Origin: Balneola sp.
GTDB lineage: Bacteria; Bacteroidota; Rhodothermia; Balneolales; Balneolaceae
Length of the DNA stretch: 64,000 nt
Assembly (NCBI GenBank): GCA_028284195.1
Contig: JANQSE010000012.1
Span: 78,999 to 142,998 of the forward strand
Direction of reading: 5' to 3'
The translations under genes and the position numbers were made by a program. The notes below the pieces were generated by a model. That model saw only the letters and a list, made by a program, of their open reading frames with translations, was not told the origin of the DNA and made no database searches. Positions 56,370 to 64,000 of the stretch are shown here, in pieces; position 1 is the stretch's first letter, and every line of letters starts with the position of its first letter.

Positions 56370-57638
56370 ATGCAAGATTTTGTATCATTTTGGATGTTTT
56401 CTGGTAAAAAAGTACTCATAATTGGAACCGTTTGGCCCGAACCTGAATCAACTGCTGCCGGCAGCAGAATGATGCAATTGATCAACTTTTTTAAAGGGGC
56501 AGGAGCGAATGTTTTTTTTGTATCGGCCGCTTCTAATCTGGAATTCTCTGAAGACTTACAAGCATCAGGCGTACAATCTCAAACTATACAGGCTAACAAT
56601 TCGTCTTTTGATGGTTACATTAAATCAATCAATCCTGATTTAGTGCTATTTGATCGGTTTATGATGGAAGAGCAATTTGGATGGAGAGTTGCGGAACAAT
56701 GTCCTGATACGATTCGGATTCTTGACACGGAAGATTTGCATTTTCTCAGAAATGCCAGGCATAAAGCATCTAAAACAGGCAAAGAAGTCGAGCTATTTAC
56801 GGACGAAGCTCGCAGGGAAATATCGAGTATGTATCGGTGCGATTTGTCGCTAATCATTTCTACCTATGAAATAGAGTTACTAACTGGTTTTTTTAAGATT
56901 GATCCTTCAATTCTACACTATGTTCCTTTTATGATGGATACGATTAGCAAAGAAGATGAGCATAAACTCCCGGCTTTTGAAGAACGGGAGCATTTTCTAT
57001 CAATAGGGAATTTTTTGCACAAACCAAACTGGGATGCTGTCAGGTATTTAAAAGAAAATATATGGCCGTTGATCAGAGAACAGCTGCCAAATGCTGAAAT
57101 TCATATTTATGGTGCTTATGCATCTTCAAAAGTAAAACAGCTGCACAAGGTAAAAGATGGATTTTTAATTAAAGGCAGAGCACAAGACGCTAAATTTGTT
57201 CTAAAAAAAGCCCGGGTTTTATTAGCACCTGTCCGGTTTGGGGCAGGGTTAAAAGGAAAACTTGCCGAGGCAATGCAATGTGGTATTCCATCTGTAACTA
57301 CATTAATTGGCGCAGAAGGCATGCATATAAAAAAAGAATGGAGTGGCACTATAAAAGATAACGCTGAAGATTTTGCAGAGTCAGCGGTTTCACTTTATCA
57401 GAATAGACAAAAGTGGAAACGAGCACAGCAAACAGGTTTCGAATTGTTTAATACATTATTTTACAGAAAAGAGCATGAAAAGAAACTATTGGAGAAGCTG
57501 GATGTGCTATTGGGCGACATTCAAAATCACCGTAAAAAAAACTTTATGGGATCTATATTTCTTCAGAATACGATGCAGAGTTATAAATACATGAGTAAAT
57601 GGATTGAAGAAAAGAATAAAATTGATCCCGGTCTTTAG
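56370..57638 (+). CDS. Glycosyltransferase, GT-B fold (GT4-like)
   Basis: 422 residues from ATG 56370; ATG 56394 (MFSGKKVLIIG) may be the real start because the Rossmann strand begins there. N-terminal domain VWPEPESTAAGSRMMQLINF; C-terminal donor-binding domain with FLSIGNFLHKPNWDAVRYL, IHIYGAY and the late APVRFGAGLKGKLAEAMQCG block typical of family 1/4 retaining enzymes. Substrate unknown, and no polysaccharide gene cluster surrounds it. Followed after 31 bases by the repeat protein. Confidence 0.85.
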   Translation: MQDFVSFWMFSGKKVLIIGTVWPEPESTAAGSRMMQLINFFKGAGANVFFVSAASNLEFSEDLQASGVQSQTIQANNSSFDGYIKSINPDLVLFDRFMMEEQFGWRVAEQCPDTIRILDTEDLHFLRNARHKASKTGKEVELFTDEARREISSMYRCDLSLIISTYEIELLTGFFKIDPSILHYVPFMMDTISKEDEHKLPAFEEREHFLSIGNFLHKPNWDAVRYLKENIWPLIREQLPNAEIHIYGAYASSKVKQLHKVKDGFLIKGRAQDAKFVLKKARVLLAPVRFGAGLKGKLAEAMQCGIPSVTTLIGAEGMHIKKEWSGTIKDNAEDFAESAVSLYQNRQKWKRAQQTGFELFNTLFYRKEHEKKLLEKLDVLLGDIQNHRKKNFMGSIFLQNTMQSYKYMSKWIEEKNKIDPGL

Positions 57639-57669
57639 TAGATTTACAACAGATTAATGAATCAAAGCA

Positions 57670-58644
57670 ATGAATAGAAATCGAAATAAGAACCGGCTTA
57701 CTAATGATTTGAATCCGGGCAATCAGGATTTTGAGTTCGAGGATTTTGCTCCCGAATCGTTCATAGAAAAACCTGAGAAACCTATTGAACCCGAAGATAT
57801 TATGTCGAGAAGAAACCGCTGGGTTATAGGCATTTTCGCGGTAGTCGTATTTCTATGGTATTTTGATTGGAATCCAATGAATGCAGTTAATAGTGTTGGT
57901 ACAGGTATTTCAGGTTTTTTTGGTAGCGAACAAGCTACTGCAACCGGCCAGGGTAACGAAGGTTCTGCTGCCGTATCAGGTAATGCCCAATCTGTTTCAG
58001 CTGCTAATTTTAACAGCTTAGAGTATTTTGACAAGATTAAAGATTTAGATTTCCGAAATACACCTACATTGCAGAATACTCAGGTTTTGCATCAGAATAG
58101 TGTGCCTGTAGAATATCTTGAAGCCCTTCACAAGCTGGATTACTTGAAGGAGGTGAATAACTCGGGTATTCTGGGCTTATATGGCAACGGTGTTACTATT
58201 GAATACCTGGAAGGGTTAGAGAAATTGGACTACCTGGATGAAGTGAATTATTCCGGAATTATTGGACTTTACTCCAATGGAGTACCATTAGAGTACATGA
58301 ATCATCTTGAAAATGTAGACTATTTAGATGAAGTAAATTACTCAGGGATCATAGGAATGTATGCTAATGGGATAACCCAGGAGTATTTGACTACGCTAGA
58401 GGATGTCGATTATTTGGACGAGGTAAATTATTCCGGAATAATTGGGTTGTATGCCAATGGGGTTCCAGAGTCGTATTTAAGAACGCTGGAGGATATTGAT
58501 TACCTGGATGAAGTAAGCTATTCTGGAATTATAGGCTTGTATGGAAATGGTGTTTCAGAAGATTTTCTGAGGGAGCTTGCTCAAAGAGGCCTTCTTGGTG
58601 ATATGAGCTATTCTGATATTATTCGGGTAGCTCAGGATAATTAG
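57670..58644 (+). CDS. Single-pass membrane protein with five 30-residue tandem repeats
   Basis: 324 residues. Basic/acidic N-terminus, one membrane helix (about 51-67), a Gly/Ala/Ser linker, then five consecutive 30-residue repeats (158-307) of the pattern YLDEVNYSGIIGLYxNGV-x-EYL-x2-LE-x-VD, with degenerate units before and after. The spacing and the NGVPxEYLxxL core resemble the GVTPEYVRELRALG repeats found in some M56/BlaR1-type and hypothetical proteins (my inference). Probably a helical solenoid exposed outside the cytoplasm, used for binding. No enzyme motif. Confidence 0.82.
   Translation: MNRNRNKNRLTNDLNPGNQDFEFEDFAPESFIEKPEKPIEPEDIMSRRNRWVIGIFAVVVFLWYFDWNPMNAVNSVGTGISGFFGSEQATATGQGNEGSAAVSGNAQSVSAANFNSLEYFDKIKDLDFRNTPTLQNTQVLHQNSVPVEYLEALHKLDYLKEVNNSGILGLYGNGVTIEYLEGLEKLDYLDEVNYSGIIGLYSNGVPLEYMNHLENVDYLDEVNYSGIIGMYANGITQEYLTTLEDVDYLDEVNYSGIIGLYANGVPESYLRTLEDIDYLDEVSYSGIIGLYGNGVSEDFLRELAQRGLLGDMSYSDIIRVAQDN
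58141..58590 (+). repeat. Five 90-base in-frame tandem repeats
   Basis: Encodes residues 158-307 of the membrane repeat protein. Units 2 to 5 are more alike in protein than in DNA (different synonymous codons for YLDEVNYSG in each), so the array is old and under protein-level selection rather than a recent slippage product. Confidence 0.85.
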
Positions 58645-58654
58645 ATAAAACAAA

Positions 58655-58678
58655 AAAGGCTTCCGGTAAGAAGCCTTT
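58655..58678. terminator. Bidirectional intrinsic terminator
   Basis: AAAGGCTTC (58655-58663) and GAAGCCTTT (58670-58678), 9 perfect pairs with a CGGTAA loop, A-rich on the left and T ending on the right. It lies between the repeat-protein gene and the convergent TPR gene. Confidence 0.8.
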
Positions 58679-58701
58679 CATCAAAAAGTATGTTAGCTTT
58701 T

Positions 58702-59388
58702 TTATTTAGATGCGGCTAGCGCGCCTTGCAGTTTTACACTTTCTGTCGCTTCCGGGCTGTCCGGGTAATCTTCAATTATAGTAGAAGTAATTTCCTCAAC
58801 TTTTTCGGTATTGTCTAATTCCCGGTACACGTTTGCTGCTTTTAGCAGGTTAAAAGGTGTGGTGGACTCGTTTTCATCCCACATCGCTGCTTCCTCATAT
58901 TTTCTGGCTGCTTTTTCTAAACTTCCGTTTAGTTTTAACAATGTAGCATGAAAAGAAACAGAACCAACTCCCATTATACCTTTGGGGTGTTTATACTGCT
59001 GAATGTAAACCAGTGCTTCTTCATTATTTTCCATTTTAAAATTGGAAACAGCTGCATAGTAAGTTGCCAGATTGCCGGCGTTAGTACCTGAAAATTCATC
59101 AGCGATCTGTACAAATCCATAAGACAAAGTATATTCATCGCCATTTAATGCTTTCGTATAATCACTGGCAGAATAATTTTGTTCTGCTATGGCTAATAAA
59201 TTTTGTGCCTGTATTTCCTGGCTGGATGAATAAAATCTATATCCAATTAAAATTGCTATAACAGCCACGACGGTTACCAATATAGACAGAATCATTGTTC
59301 TGTTTGCATGGAAGAAGCTCACAGCCTGGGTATATTTATCCAGTAAAGGGTCGCGTTCGAGTTCTTCTTTCGTAAATTTCTTAGACAT
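58702..59388 (-). CDS. Membrane-anchored tetratricopeptide protein (YfgM-like)
   Basis: Start chosen at ATG 59388 (MSKKFTKEELERDP); a frame from 59424 adds 12 residues of poor quality. 228 residues: short charged N-terminus, one membrane helix (about 33-54), then TPR helices (NLLAIAEQNYSASDY, ATYYAAVSNFKMENNEEAL, LLKAANVYRELDNTEKV). This layout matches YfgM-type ancillary chaperone/TPR proteins of the cytoplasmic membrane. It is probably not tightly coupled to lolD (70-base gap). Confidence 0.75.
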   Translation of the reverse strand: MSKKFTKEELERDPLLDKYTQAVSFFHANRTMILSILVTVVAVIAILIGYRFYSSSQEIQAQNLLAIAEQNYSASDYTKALNGDEYTLSYGFVQIADEFSGTNAGNLATYYAAVSNFKMENNEEALVYIQQYKHPKGIMGVGSVSFHATLLKLNGSLEKAARKYEEAAMWDENESTTPFNLLKAANVYRELDNTEKVEEITSTIIEDYPDSPEATESVKLQGALAASK

Positions 59389-59458
59389 GGGTTGGTTTAA
59401 AATTTTGAATTTTACAGGCCTCAAAAATAAGGCTGTTTAAGTTTTTACCAAAATGGTT

Positions 59459-60139
59459 TTAGCCAATAGTACCGTTTTTTATTTCAAGGGTGGTGTCAGA
59501 CCTTTCTGCAATTTTTTTTTCGTGCGTAATCAGCAATACAGATACTCCGTCCAGTTTCCGTAGCTCAAAAAGCATATCCAGAATAATCTGTGTGTTTGCA
59601 TCGTCAAGGTTTCCGGTTGGTTCGTCGGCAAGAATAAGTTGCGGATTATTCATTAAGGCGCGGGCCATTGACACTCGTTGTTGTTCGCCACCAGAAAGCT
59701 GTGTTGGGCGATGGAATCTGCGATCGGCAACTCCAAACCTTTTCATAAGGTCTAAAGCCCGGTCAGATGCTTTTTTAATTGATTGCCCATTAATAAGTGC
59801 AGGCATTGCAATATTTTCCAGAGCAGTAAATTCAGGAAGCAAATGGTGAAACTGAAATACAAAGCCAATATTTTTATTTCTAAACCCGGCCAGGTCGTCC
59901 GGATTCATTGAACTGATATCTTTGTTTCCCCAGAATACGGAACCTTTATTAGGCTTATCGAGCCCACCTAAGATATGAAGCAATGTACTTTTTCCGCTTC
60001 CACTGGAGCCAATAATGGAAGTTATAGTGCCTTTGGCTATTTCCAGATTAACATTTTCCAAAACCTGAAGGGGAGAGCCGCCATTATCGTCATCGTAACT
60101 TTTATAAATTCCTTCAGCTTTTAGCAATATTTCAGGCAT
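59459..60139 (-). CDS. lolD: ABC transporter ATPase, LolD type
   Basis: Start set at ATG 60139 (MPEILLKAEG), which has an AAGGAGA ribosome site on the minus strand just upstream; the longer frame to 60196 lacks one. 226 residues: Walker A GSSGSGKST, signature LSGGEQQRVSMARAL, Walker B LILADEPTG, and the H-loop ITHEKK. The LolD/MacB group (FQFHHLLPEFTALENIAMP) drives lipoprotein release from the inner membrane or related extraction. The permease is not adjacent. Overlaps the phosphoesterase gene by 8 bases. Confidence 0.87.
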   Translation of the reverse strand: MPEILLKAEGIYKSYDDDNGGSPLQVLENVNLEIAKGTITSIIGSSGSGKSTLLHILGGLDKPNKGSVFWGNKDISSMNPDDLAGFRNKNIGFVFQFHHLLPEFTALENIAMPALINGQSIKKASDRALDLMKRFGVADRRFHRPTQLSGGEQQRVSMARALMNNPQLILADEPTGNLDDANTQIILDMLFELRKLDGVSVLLITHEKKIAERSDTTLEIKNGTIG

Positions 60140-60956
60140 TATGGTTCTCCTTGCTGGAATAAAATTCAGGATAGGTAACTTGTTCGATGTGGACACATTT
60201 GCCGGATCCAGTATCTATTTTGGCGAATACGCCACATAAGTGATTGTCTCCGGTTGCAGGTTGGTATTTTTGATGGATGCCAGTGATAAAGCGTTTTATA
60301 GCTACTTTTTTATTCATCCCTAAAGAAGAATTGAAGGAGCCTGTCATACCTGCGTCGGTTTGGTAGCCAAGTCCGTTTGGGAAAATACGTGCGTCTCCGG
60401 TTGGGATATGAGTATGTGTTCCTACTAACACAGAAGTTCGACCATCCAAATGCCAGGCCATAGAAACTTTTTCAGCGGTTGCTTCTGCATGCATATCTAC
60501 AAAAATGATATTTGTCTCTTCACTCATTTTATTAATTGCCCAATCGGCTGCAGAAAAAGGATCATCAATAGCTTTCATAAAGGTACGGCCCTGAAGATTT
60601 AGCACACCAATTTTAAATGAAGTTCCCGGAATATCATACACTCCATATCCGTATCCTGCATTTCCTTTAGGATAATTGAGAGGGCGGAGGATGGTATTAT
60701 TTTCGCGCATATATGGAAATACCTTCCATTTGTCGAAGGAGTGATCCCCACCGGTAATTACATGAACACCCACGTTGTGCAGGCTTTTAATGATAGATTC
60801 GTTAATGCCGTGCCCTTCGTGTGAATTCTCCCCATTTGCGATCACAAAATCAGCATTATAATTCTTAATAAGGCCGGGCAATACGGTTTCTGTTAAACTG
60901 AGCCCGGGAGAGCCAACAATATCTCCAATGAACAAGACGCTGATAGTTTCAGCCAA
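60132..60956 (-). CDS. YmdB-family metallophosphoesterase
   Basis: 274 residues of the TIGR00282/YmdB family: FIGDIVGSPG (metal Asp12), NGENSHEGHGI, then VGTHTHIPTGD and TDAGMTG near the end. YmdB of Bacillus is a cyclic-nucleotide phosphodiesterase affecting development. One oddity: the usual GNH metal motif reads GGDHSFD (D71-H72), with Asp in place of the bridging Asn. Lies between zapA and lolD. Confidence 0.88.
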   Translation of the reverse strand: MAETISVLFIGDIVGSPGLSLTETVLPGLIKNYNADFVIANGENSHEGHGINESIIKSLHNVGVHVITGGDHSFDKWKVFPYMRENNTILRPLNYPKGNAGYGYGVYDIPGTSFKIGVLNLQGRTFMKAIDDPFSAADWAINKMSEETNIIFVDMHAEATAEKVSMAWHLDGRTSVLVGTHTHIPTGDARIFPNGLGYQTDAGMTGSFNSSLGMNKKVAIKRFITGIHQKYQPATGDNHLCGVFAKIDTGSGKCVHIEQVTYPEFYSSKENHNA

Positions 60957-60977
60957 AATTCAATCCTGTGATTTTAA

Positions 60978-61274
60978 TTATCCTTCTTTAATCTGTTCCA
61001 GTAGTTTCTCTAAACTCTTATTAACCCGATCCATTGTATGTTGCTCGTTCTTCTCCATTTCAGAAGAATTGTTCCGGGCTTCAAATAGTTCTTCTGCAAT
61101 ACTTAAAGCAGCTAAAGACATAACTGTTGCTTCGGGTTGTTTAACTAATTGCTCCCGGTACGTGCGAAAACGTTCATCAACGTAACTACAAATGCGAAGC
61201 ATGTTTTCTTCTTCGCTTTCTTCTACTTTTAAAGGGTATTGTTTCCCAAGAATAGTAACTTTGATCGACTTCAT
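60978..61274 (-). CDS. zapA: Cell division protein ZapA
   Basis: 98 residues: N-terminal KVTILGKQYPLKV strand block, EENMLRICSYVDERF, then a C-terminal coiled coil (about 55-96). ZapA cross-links FtsZ filaments at the division ring. It overlaps the next upstream coiled-coil gene by 4 bases. Confidence 0.9.
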   Translation of the reverse strand: MKSIKVTILGKQYPLKVEESEEENMLRICSYVDERFRTYREQLVKQPEATVMSLAALSIAEELFEARNNSSEMEKNEQHTMDRVNKSLEKLLEQIKEG

Positions 61275-61525
61275 GAGTCTGAACCTAGATGATTATCGAT
61301 TTTTTGAACAAGTCCCTGAATATGCTGGCGCATTGCTAACCGTTCCGATTCATTGATTGCAGAAAATATATCAGTTTGTTTATCACGTGCTTCTGCAAGT
61401 TTCGTTTTAAGCTTTACATTTTCACGCTTTAGCTCTCTGATTTCGTTTTTTAACTCAGAAACTTCTTCGCCAATTGTATCCAGTAGCTGTCTAAATCGCT
61501 CGTTTTGTTGGGCAATTTTATTCAT
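61271..61525 (-). CDS. ZapB-like short coiled-coil protein
   Basis: 84 residues, nearly all heptad-patterned helix (LLDTIGEEVSELKNEIRELK). Its size, coiled coil and coupling to zapA (4-base overlap) suggest a ZapB-like partner in the divisome, but sequence similarity to ZapB is only at the level of the heptads. It lies 8 bases after pheT. Confidence 0.7.
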   Translation of the reverse strand: MNKIAQQNERFRQLLDTIGEEVSELKNEIRELKRENVKLKTKLAEARDKQTDIFSAINESERLAMRQHIQGLVQKIDNHLGSDS

Positions 61526-61533
61526 GCTGTAAC

Positions 61534-63936
61534 CTAAGATCTTAGTTTAGCAGAGAACTGCTTTTCCAATGATTTAACCACACACTTAATAATAGGTTCT
61601 ACTTCTTTGATATTCAAGGTTTTGTTCGGATCAATGAAATTTAACCTGAAGGCAATGCTTTTGTATCCTTTTCCAATCGATTCTCCTTCGAAAACATCAA
61701 ATATATCAATGGATTTTAATGTGTTACCAGCGTTTGCTTTAATATTGTTCATTAAATCTCCGGCAGAAACCTGTTGATTTACTATTACAGCAAAGTCAAA
61801 TTCGAAGTTTGGAAATTTTGGAATAGGTGAGAATGAACTCACTTTATTTTTACCAAGAGCTTCTAACATTCTATCCAGAGAAAACTCAGCGATAAAAACA
61901 TCATGCTCAATATCATATGTATCTCTGAGTTTCTTTAGGGTGATGGAAATTCTACCCAATTCATTTTTCTTATATAAATAAGAGAGAGTCTCCTCATCAA
62001 TTTTTGATACCGTGATGTTATTTGACAACCCCAATTTGAAGAAAAAAGCATCAATTTCTGATTTCAGGTCAAAAATACTGAATACTGTGGCTTTACCTGT
62101 CCAGTGCTCAGTATTCTTTTCTCCCGAAAGCCCAAACAAGATATGTGTTTGCTCGTTGATGTTTTCGTGGTAGGTACTGTTGTTACTTTGTACAAATACG
62201 TTTCCAACTTCAAAAAACCGAATAGTTTTAGCATTTCGGTTAAAGTTATAGCCGGTAGCCTTTAAGAATCCATGAACCAGCGAGGGCCGCATGGTACTCA
62301 TGTCTTTGTTAAGCGGATTCAAAGTTTCTATCAACTCATTTTCTCCAACAAAGTTCAAAGCTTCTTTTCTGGAAATAAGAGAGTTTGTATAGATTTCTCT
62401 AAATCCTAATTGAACACTAATACCCCGGACTTTAGCAACAAGATTTTCCCAATCGGTTAAAGGCTCAGTAGAAACAAATATTCCCTGATTTTTAGACTGA
62501 ATGTTGTTGTAATCAAAAAGCCGGCCGACTTCTTCAATCAGATCAACCTCTCTTTCTAAATCAGGGCGGAAAGTTGGGATTTCAAAAGTAACCGTTTCTT
62601 CGTTTTGATTGACTAACTGTAACTCCAAACCATTCAGAATGTCAATTATGTCAGGAATATTCAACTCCGTTCCTAATAAGCGATTCACATAACTTTTTCG
62701 AAGGGTAAGTTCACGCGCATTGGTTTTGACAGGATGAACATCGGTTAGTCCTTCTTCTGCTTCACCTCCACAAATTTCAAGAACCAGATCGGCACATCTT
62801 TGTGTAGCAACAGCTTGTAGATTTGGGTCGATTCCACGCTCAAAGCGGTAGGAAGCATCAGTTTGTAAAGTTTGAAGCTTTGATGTTCGACGAATACTGC
62901 CAGGATCGAAGTATGCACTTTCGATCAATATGTTGGCGGTGGTTTCGTTTACCTCTGAATGAAGCCCGCCCATAACCCCGGCAATGGCAATCGGGCCACT
63001 TTCATCACAGATAAATAAAGTTCCAGGCTCGCATTTTCTTTTTACATGATCGAGCGTTTCGAATTCAACCTCGTTTTTGAACTCCTTAACAATAATTTCT
63101 GATCCTTTTAGATTATCAAAATCGAAAGCGTGAAGAGGTTGTCCAAGTTCATACATCACATAGTTTGTGATATCAACCACATTGTTTACTGGCCTCAGGC
63201 CAATTGCTTTTATTCGATTCTGTAACCACGATGGAGAATCAGCAATCGCTACATTTCTTACAAGCTTACCAACGTACCGGTAGCATTTGTCGCTTTCTAC
63301 AGAAATCGAATACTCAGAATTGGATGAAGATGAAACTTCAGAGATTGTTGGTTTTTTTAGCTCTAAATCCAAAGCAGCGGCGATATCACGTGCCACTCCA
63401 AGATGGCAGGTTGCATCAGGTCGGTTTGGAGTAATAGCAATTTCAATGATTGTATCATGATATAAATCAAAAACCTGATTGATGGGAGTTCCTGGCTTTA
63501 AGCTTTCATCAAGCACCATAATGCCATCATGATCTGTTCCAAGTCCAAGTTCGTCCTCAGCGCAAATCATACCATTGGATTCTTCTCCGCGAAGCTTTGC
63601 TTTTCCAAGCGTCAGGAAGCTTCCATCTTCACGTTTAATGGGGAGTGTAGAACCAACTTTAGCAACAGGTACTTTTTGGCCGGCAGCTACATTCATGGCT
63701 CCACAAACAATTTGTACAGTTTCATTGCCTGTGTTTACCTGGCAGAGGGTTAACCGGTCTGCATTTGGATGTTGTTTTGTTTCCAGAACTTCGGCAACTA
63801 CCACTCCTTCAAGAGTGCTTCCGAATTCTTCAACACCTTCAACTTCAAGCCCGATTAACGTTAACTTTTCTGCTAATTCCTCTGCAGAAAGAGGGAGGTT
63901 GATATAATCCTGTAACCAGTTGTATGAAATCTTCAT
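61534..63936 (-). CDS. pheT: Phenylalanine--tRNA ligase beta subunit
   Basis: 800 residues, the usual length. N-terminal ISYNWLQDYINL, tRNA-binding OB domain (about 40-150; VVAEVLETKQHPNADRLTLC), B3/4 editing domain (RPDATCHLGVARDIAAAL), B5 domain, catalytic-like core, and the C-terminal anticodon-binding FDX-ACB domain. ATG at 63936. pheS is not in the window; 64 bases remain upstream. Confidence 0.96.
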   Translation of the reverse strand: MKISYNWLQDYINLPLSAEELAEKLTLIGLEVEGVEEFGSTLEGVVVAEVLETKQHPNADRLTLCQVNTGNETVQIVCGAMNVAAGQKVPVAKVGSTLPIKREDGSFLTLGKAKLRGEESNGMICAEDELGLGTDHDGIMVLDESLKPGTPINQVFDLYHDTIIEIAITPNRPDATCHLGVARDIAAALDLELKKPTISEVSSSSNSEYSISVESDKCYRYVGKLVRNVAIADSPSWLQNRIKAIGLRPVNNVVDITNYVMYELGQPLHAFDFDNLKGSEIIVKEFKNEVEFETLDHVKRKCEPGTLFICDESGPIAIAGVMGGLHSEVNETTANILIESAYFDPGSIRRTSKLQTLQTDASYRFERGIDPNLQAVATQRCADLVLEICGGEAEEGLTDVHPVKTNARELTLRKSYVNRLLGTELNIPDIIDILNGLELQLVNQNEETVTFEIPTFRPDLEREVDLIEEVGRLFDYNNIQSKNQGIFVSTEPLTDWENLVAKVRGISVQLGFREIYTNSLISRKEALNFVGENELIETLNPLNKDMSTMRPSLVHGFLKATGYNFNRNAKTIRFFEVGNVFVQSNNSTYHENINEQTHILFGLSGEKNTEHWTGKATVFSIFDLKSEIDAFFFKLGLSNNITVSKIDEETLSYLYKKNELGRISITLKKLRDTYDIEHDVFIAEFSLDRMLEALGKNKVSSFSPIPKFPNFEFDFAVIVNQQVSAGDLMNNIKANAGNTLKSIDIFDVFEGESIGKGYKSIAFRLNFIDPNKTLNIKEVEPIIKCVVKSLEKQFSAKLRS

Positions 63937-64000
63937 TTATTAAGAAAACCGTTTAATTGAATTGCTCTAAAAACCTGACATCGTTTTCATAGAAAGAGCG

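Noticed and set aside
57670..58644. CRISPR or recent microsatellite explanation for the 90-base repeats
   Set aside because: The repeats are in frame without spacers and differ in synonymous codons.
60957..60977. 6S RNA next to zapA
   Set aside because: The gap on that side is about 20 bases, too small for the RNA often found there.

Overview
The window is 64 kb of an AT-rich bacterial chromosome. It probably comes from the Balneolota/Rhodothermota side of the Bacteroidota-like (FCB) bacteria. Evidence: several secreted proteins end in type IX secretion (T9SS) sorting domains with the PNPFNPST-type motif; there is a carboxypeptidase-regulatory-domain TonB receptor and a PorV/PorQ-type barrel; Rho carries a long charged N-terminal insert; there are many lipoproteins with short N-terminal signals; and Shine-Dalgarno sites are weak. 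The phylum is an inference, since no 16S gene is present.

Layout. 1-4134: end of DNA polymerase I, two adjacent rhomboid proteases and ispG. 4294-23045: a maltodextrin/starch locus. It opens with a TTGAAA-17-TATAAT promoter whose spacer is filled by a LacI/CcpA-type operator. Then come a TonB receptor, a 1207-residue T9SS cargo protein, a PorV-like barrel, a surface starch-binding T9SS protein, a LacI regulator, three GH13 enzymes (one T9SS cargo, two lipoproteins) and an SLC45/MFS sugar transporter. No SusD homologue is visible. 23084-27623: a possible 49-residue small protein, a cysteine-less thioredoxin-fold protein, pabC-like, folC and rho.

27624-31980 looks like a decayed integron. A truncated tyrosine recombinase (N-terminal SAM-like domain only) faces right. 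Four alternating copies of a short motif lie just upstream of it (attI-like). To its left, minus-strand cargo reads away from it: a MarR regulator with a serine hydrolase, a DUF1572/DinB fragment, and a TlpA-like lipoprotein. These are separated by imperfect palindromes with AAC...GTT ends and a shared repeat that diverges at GTT.

32017-42183: purC (minus strand), a phytoene/squalene synthase-like gene, the accC-murQ-plsC-tonB run, tRNA-Ser(GGA), and a large lipoprotein paired with an outer-membrane barrel. 42266-47530 (minus strand): an FAD oxidoreductase with pncA and pncB (NAD salvage), then an LpoB-like lipoprotein with a COG3014-type partner. 47604-52797: an Ig-like lipoprotein and the fused cobalamin mutase IcmF. 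52984-58644: a T9SS GloVer-repeat protein, a TfoX-like protein, a glycosyltransferase and a membrane protein with five 30-residue repeats. 58702-63936 (minus strand): TPR membrane protein, lolD, YmdB-type phosphoesterase, zapA, a ZapB-like coiled coil and pheT.

Most regions are ordinary core genome. The accessory or unusual parts are the SusD-less maltodextrin locus, the integron remnant, and several odd single genes listed in the findings.
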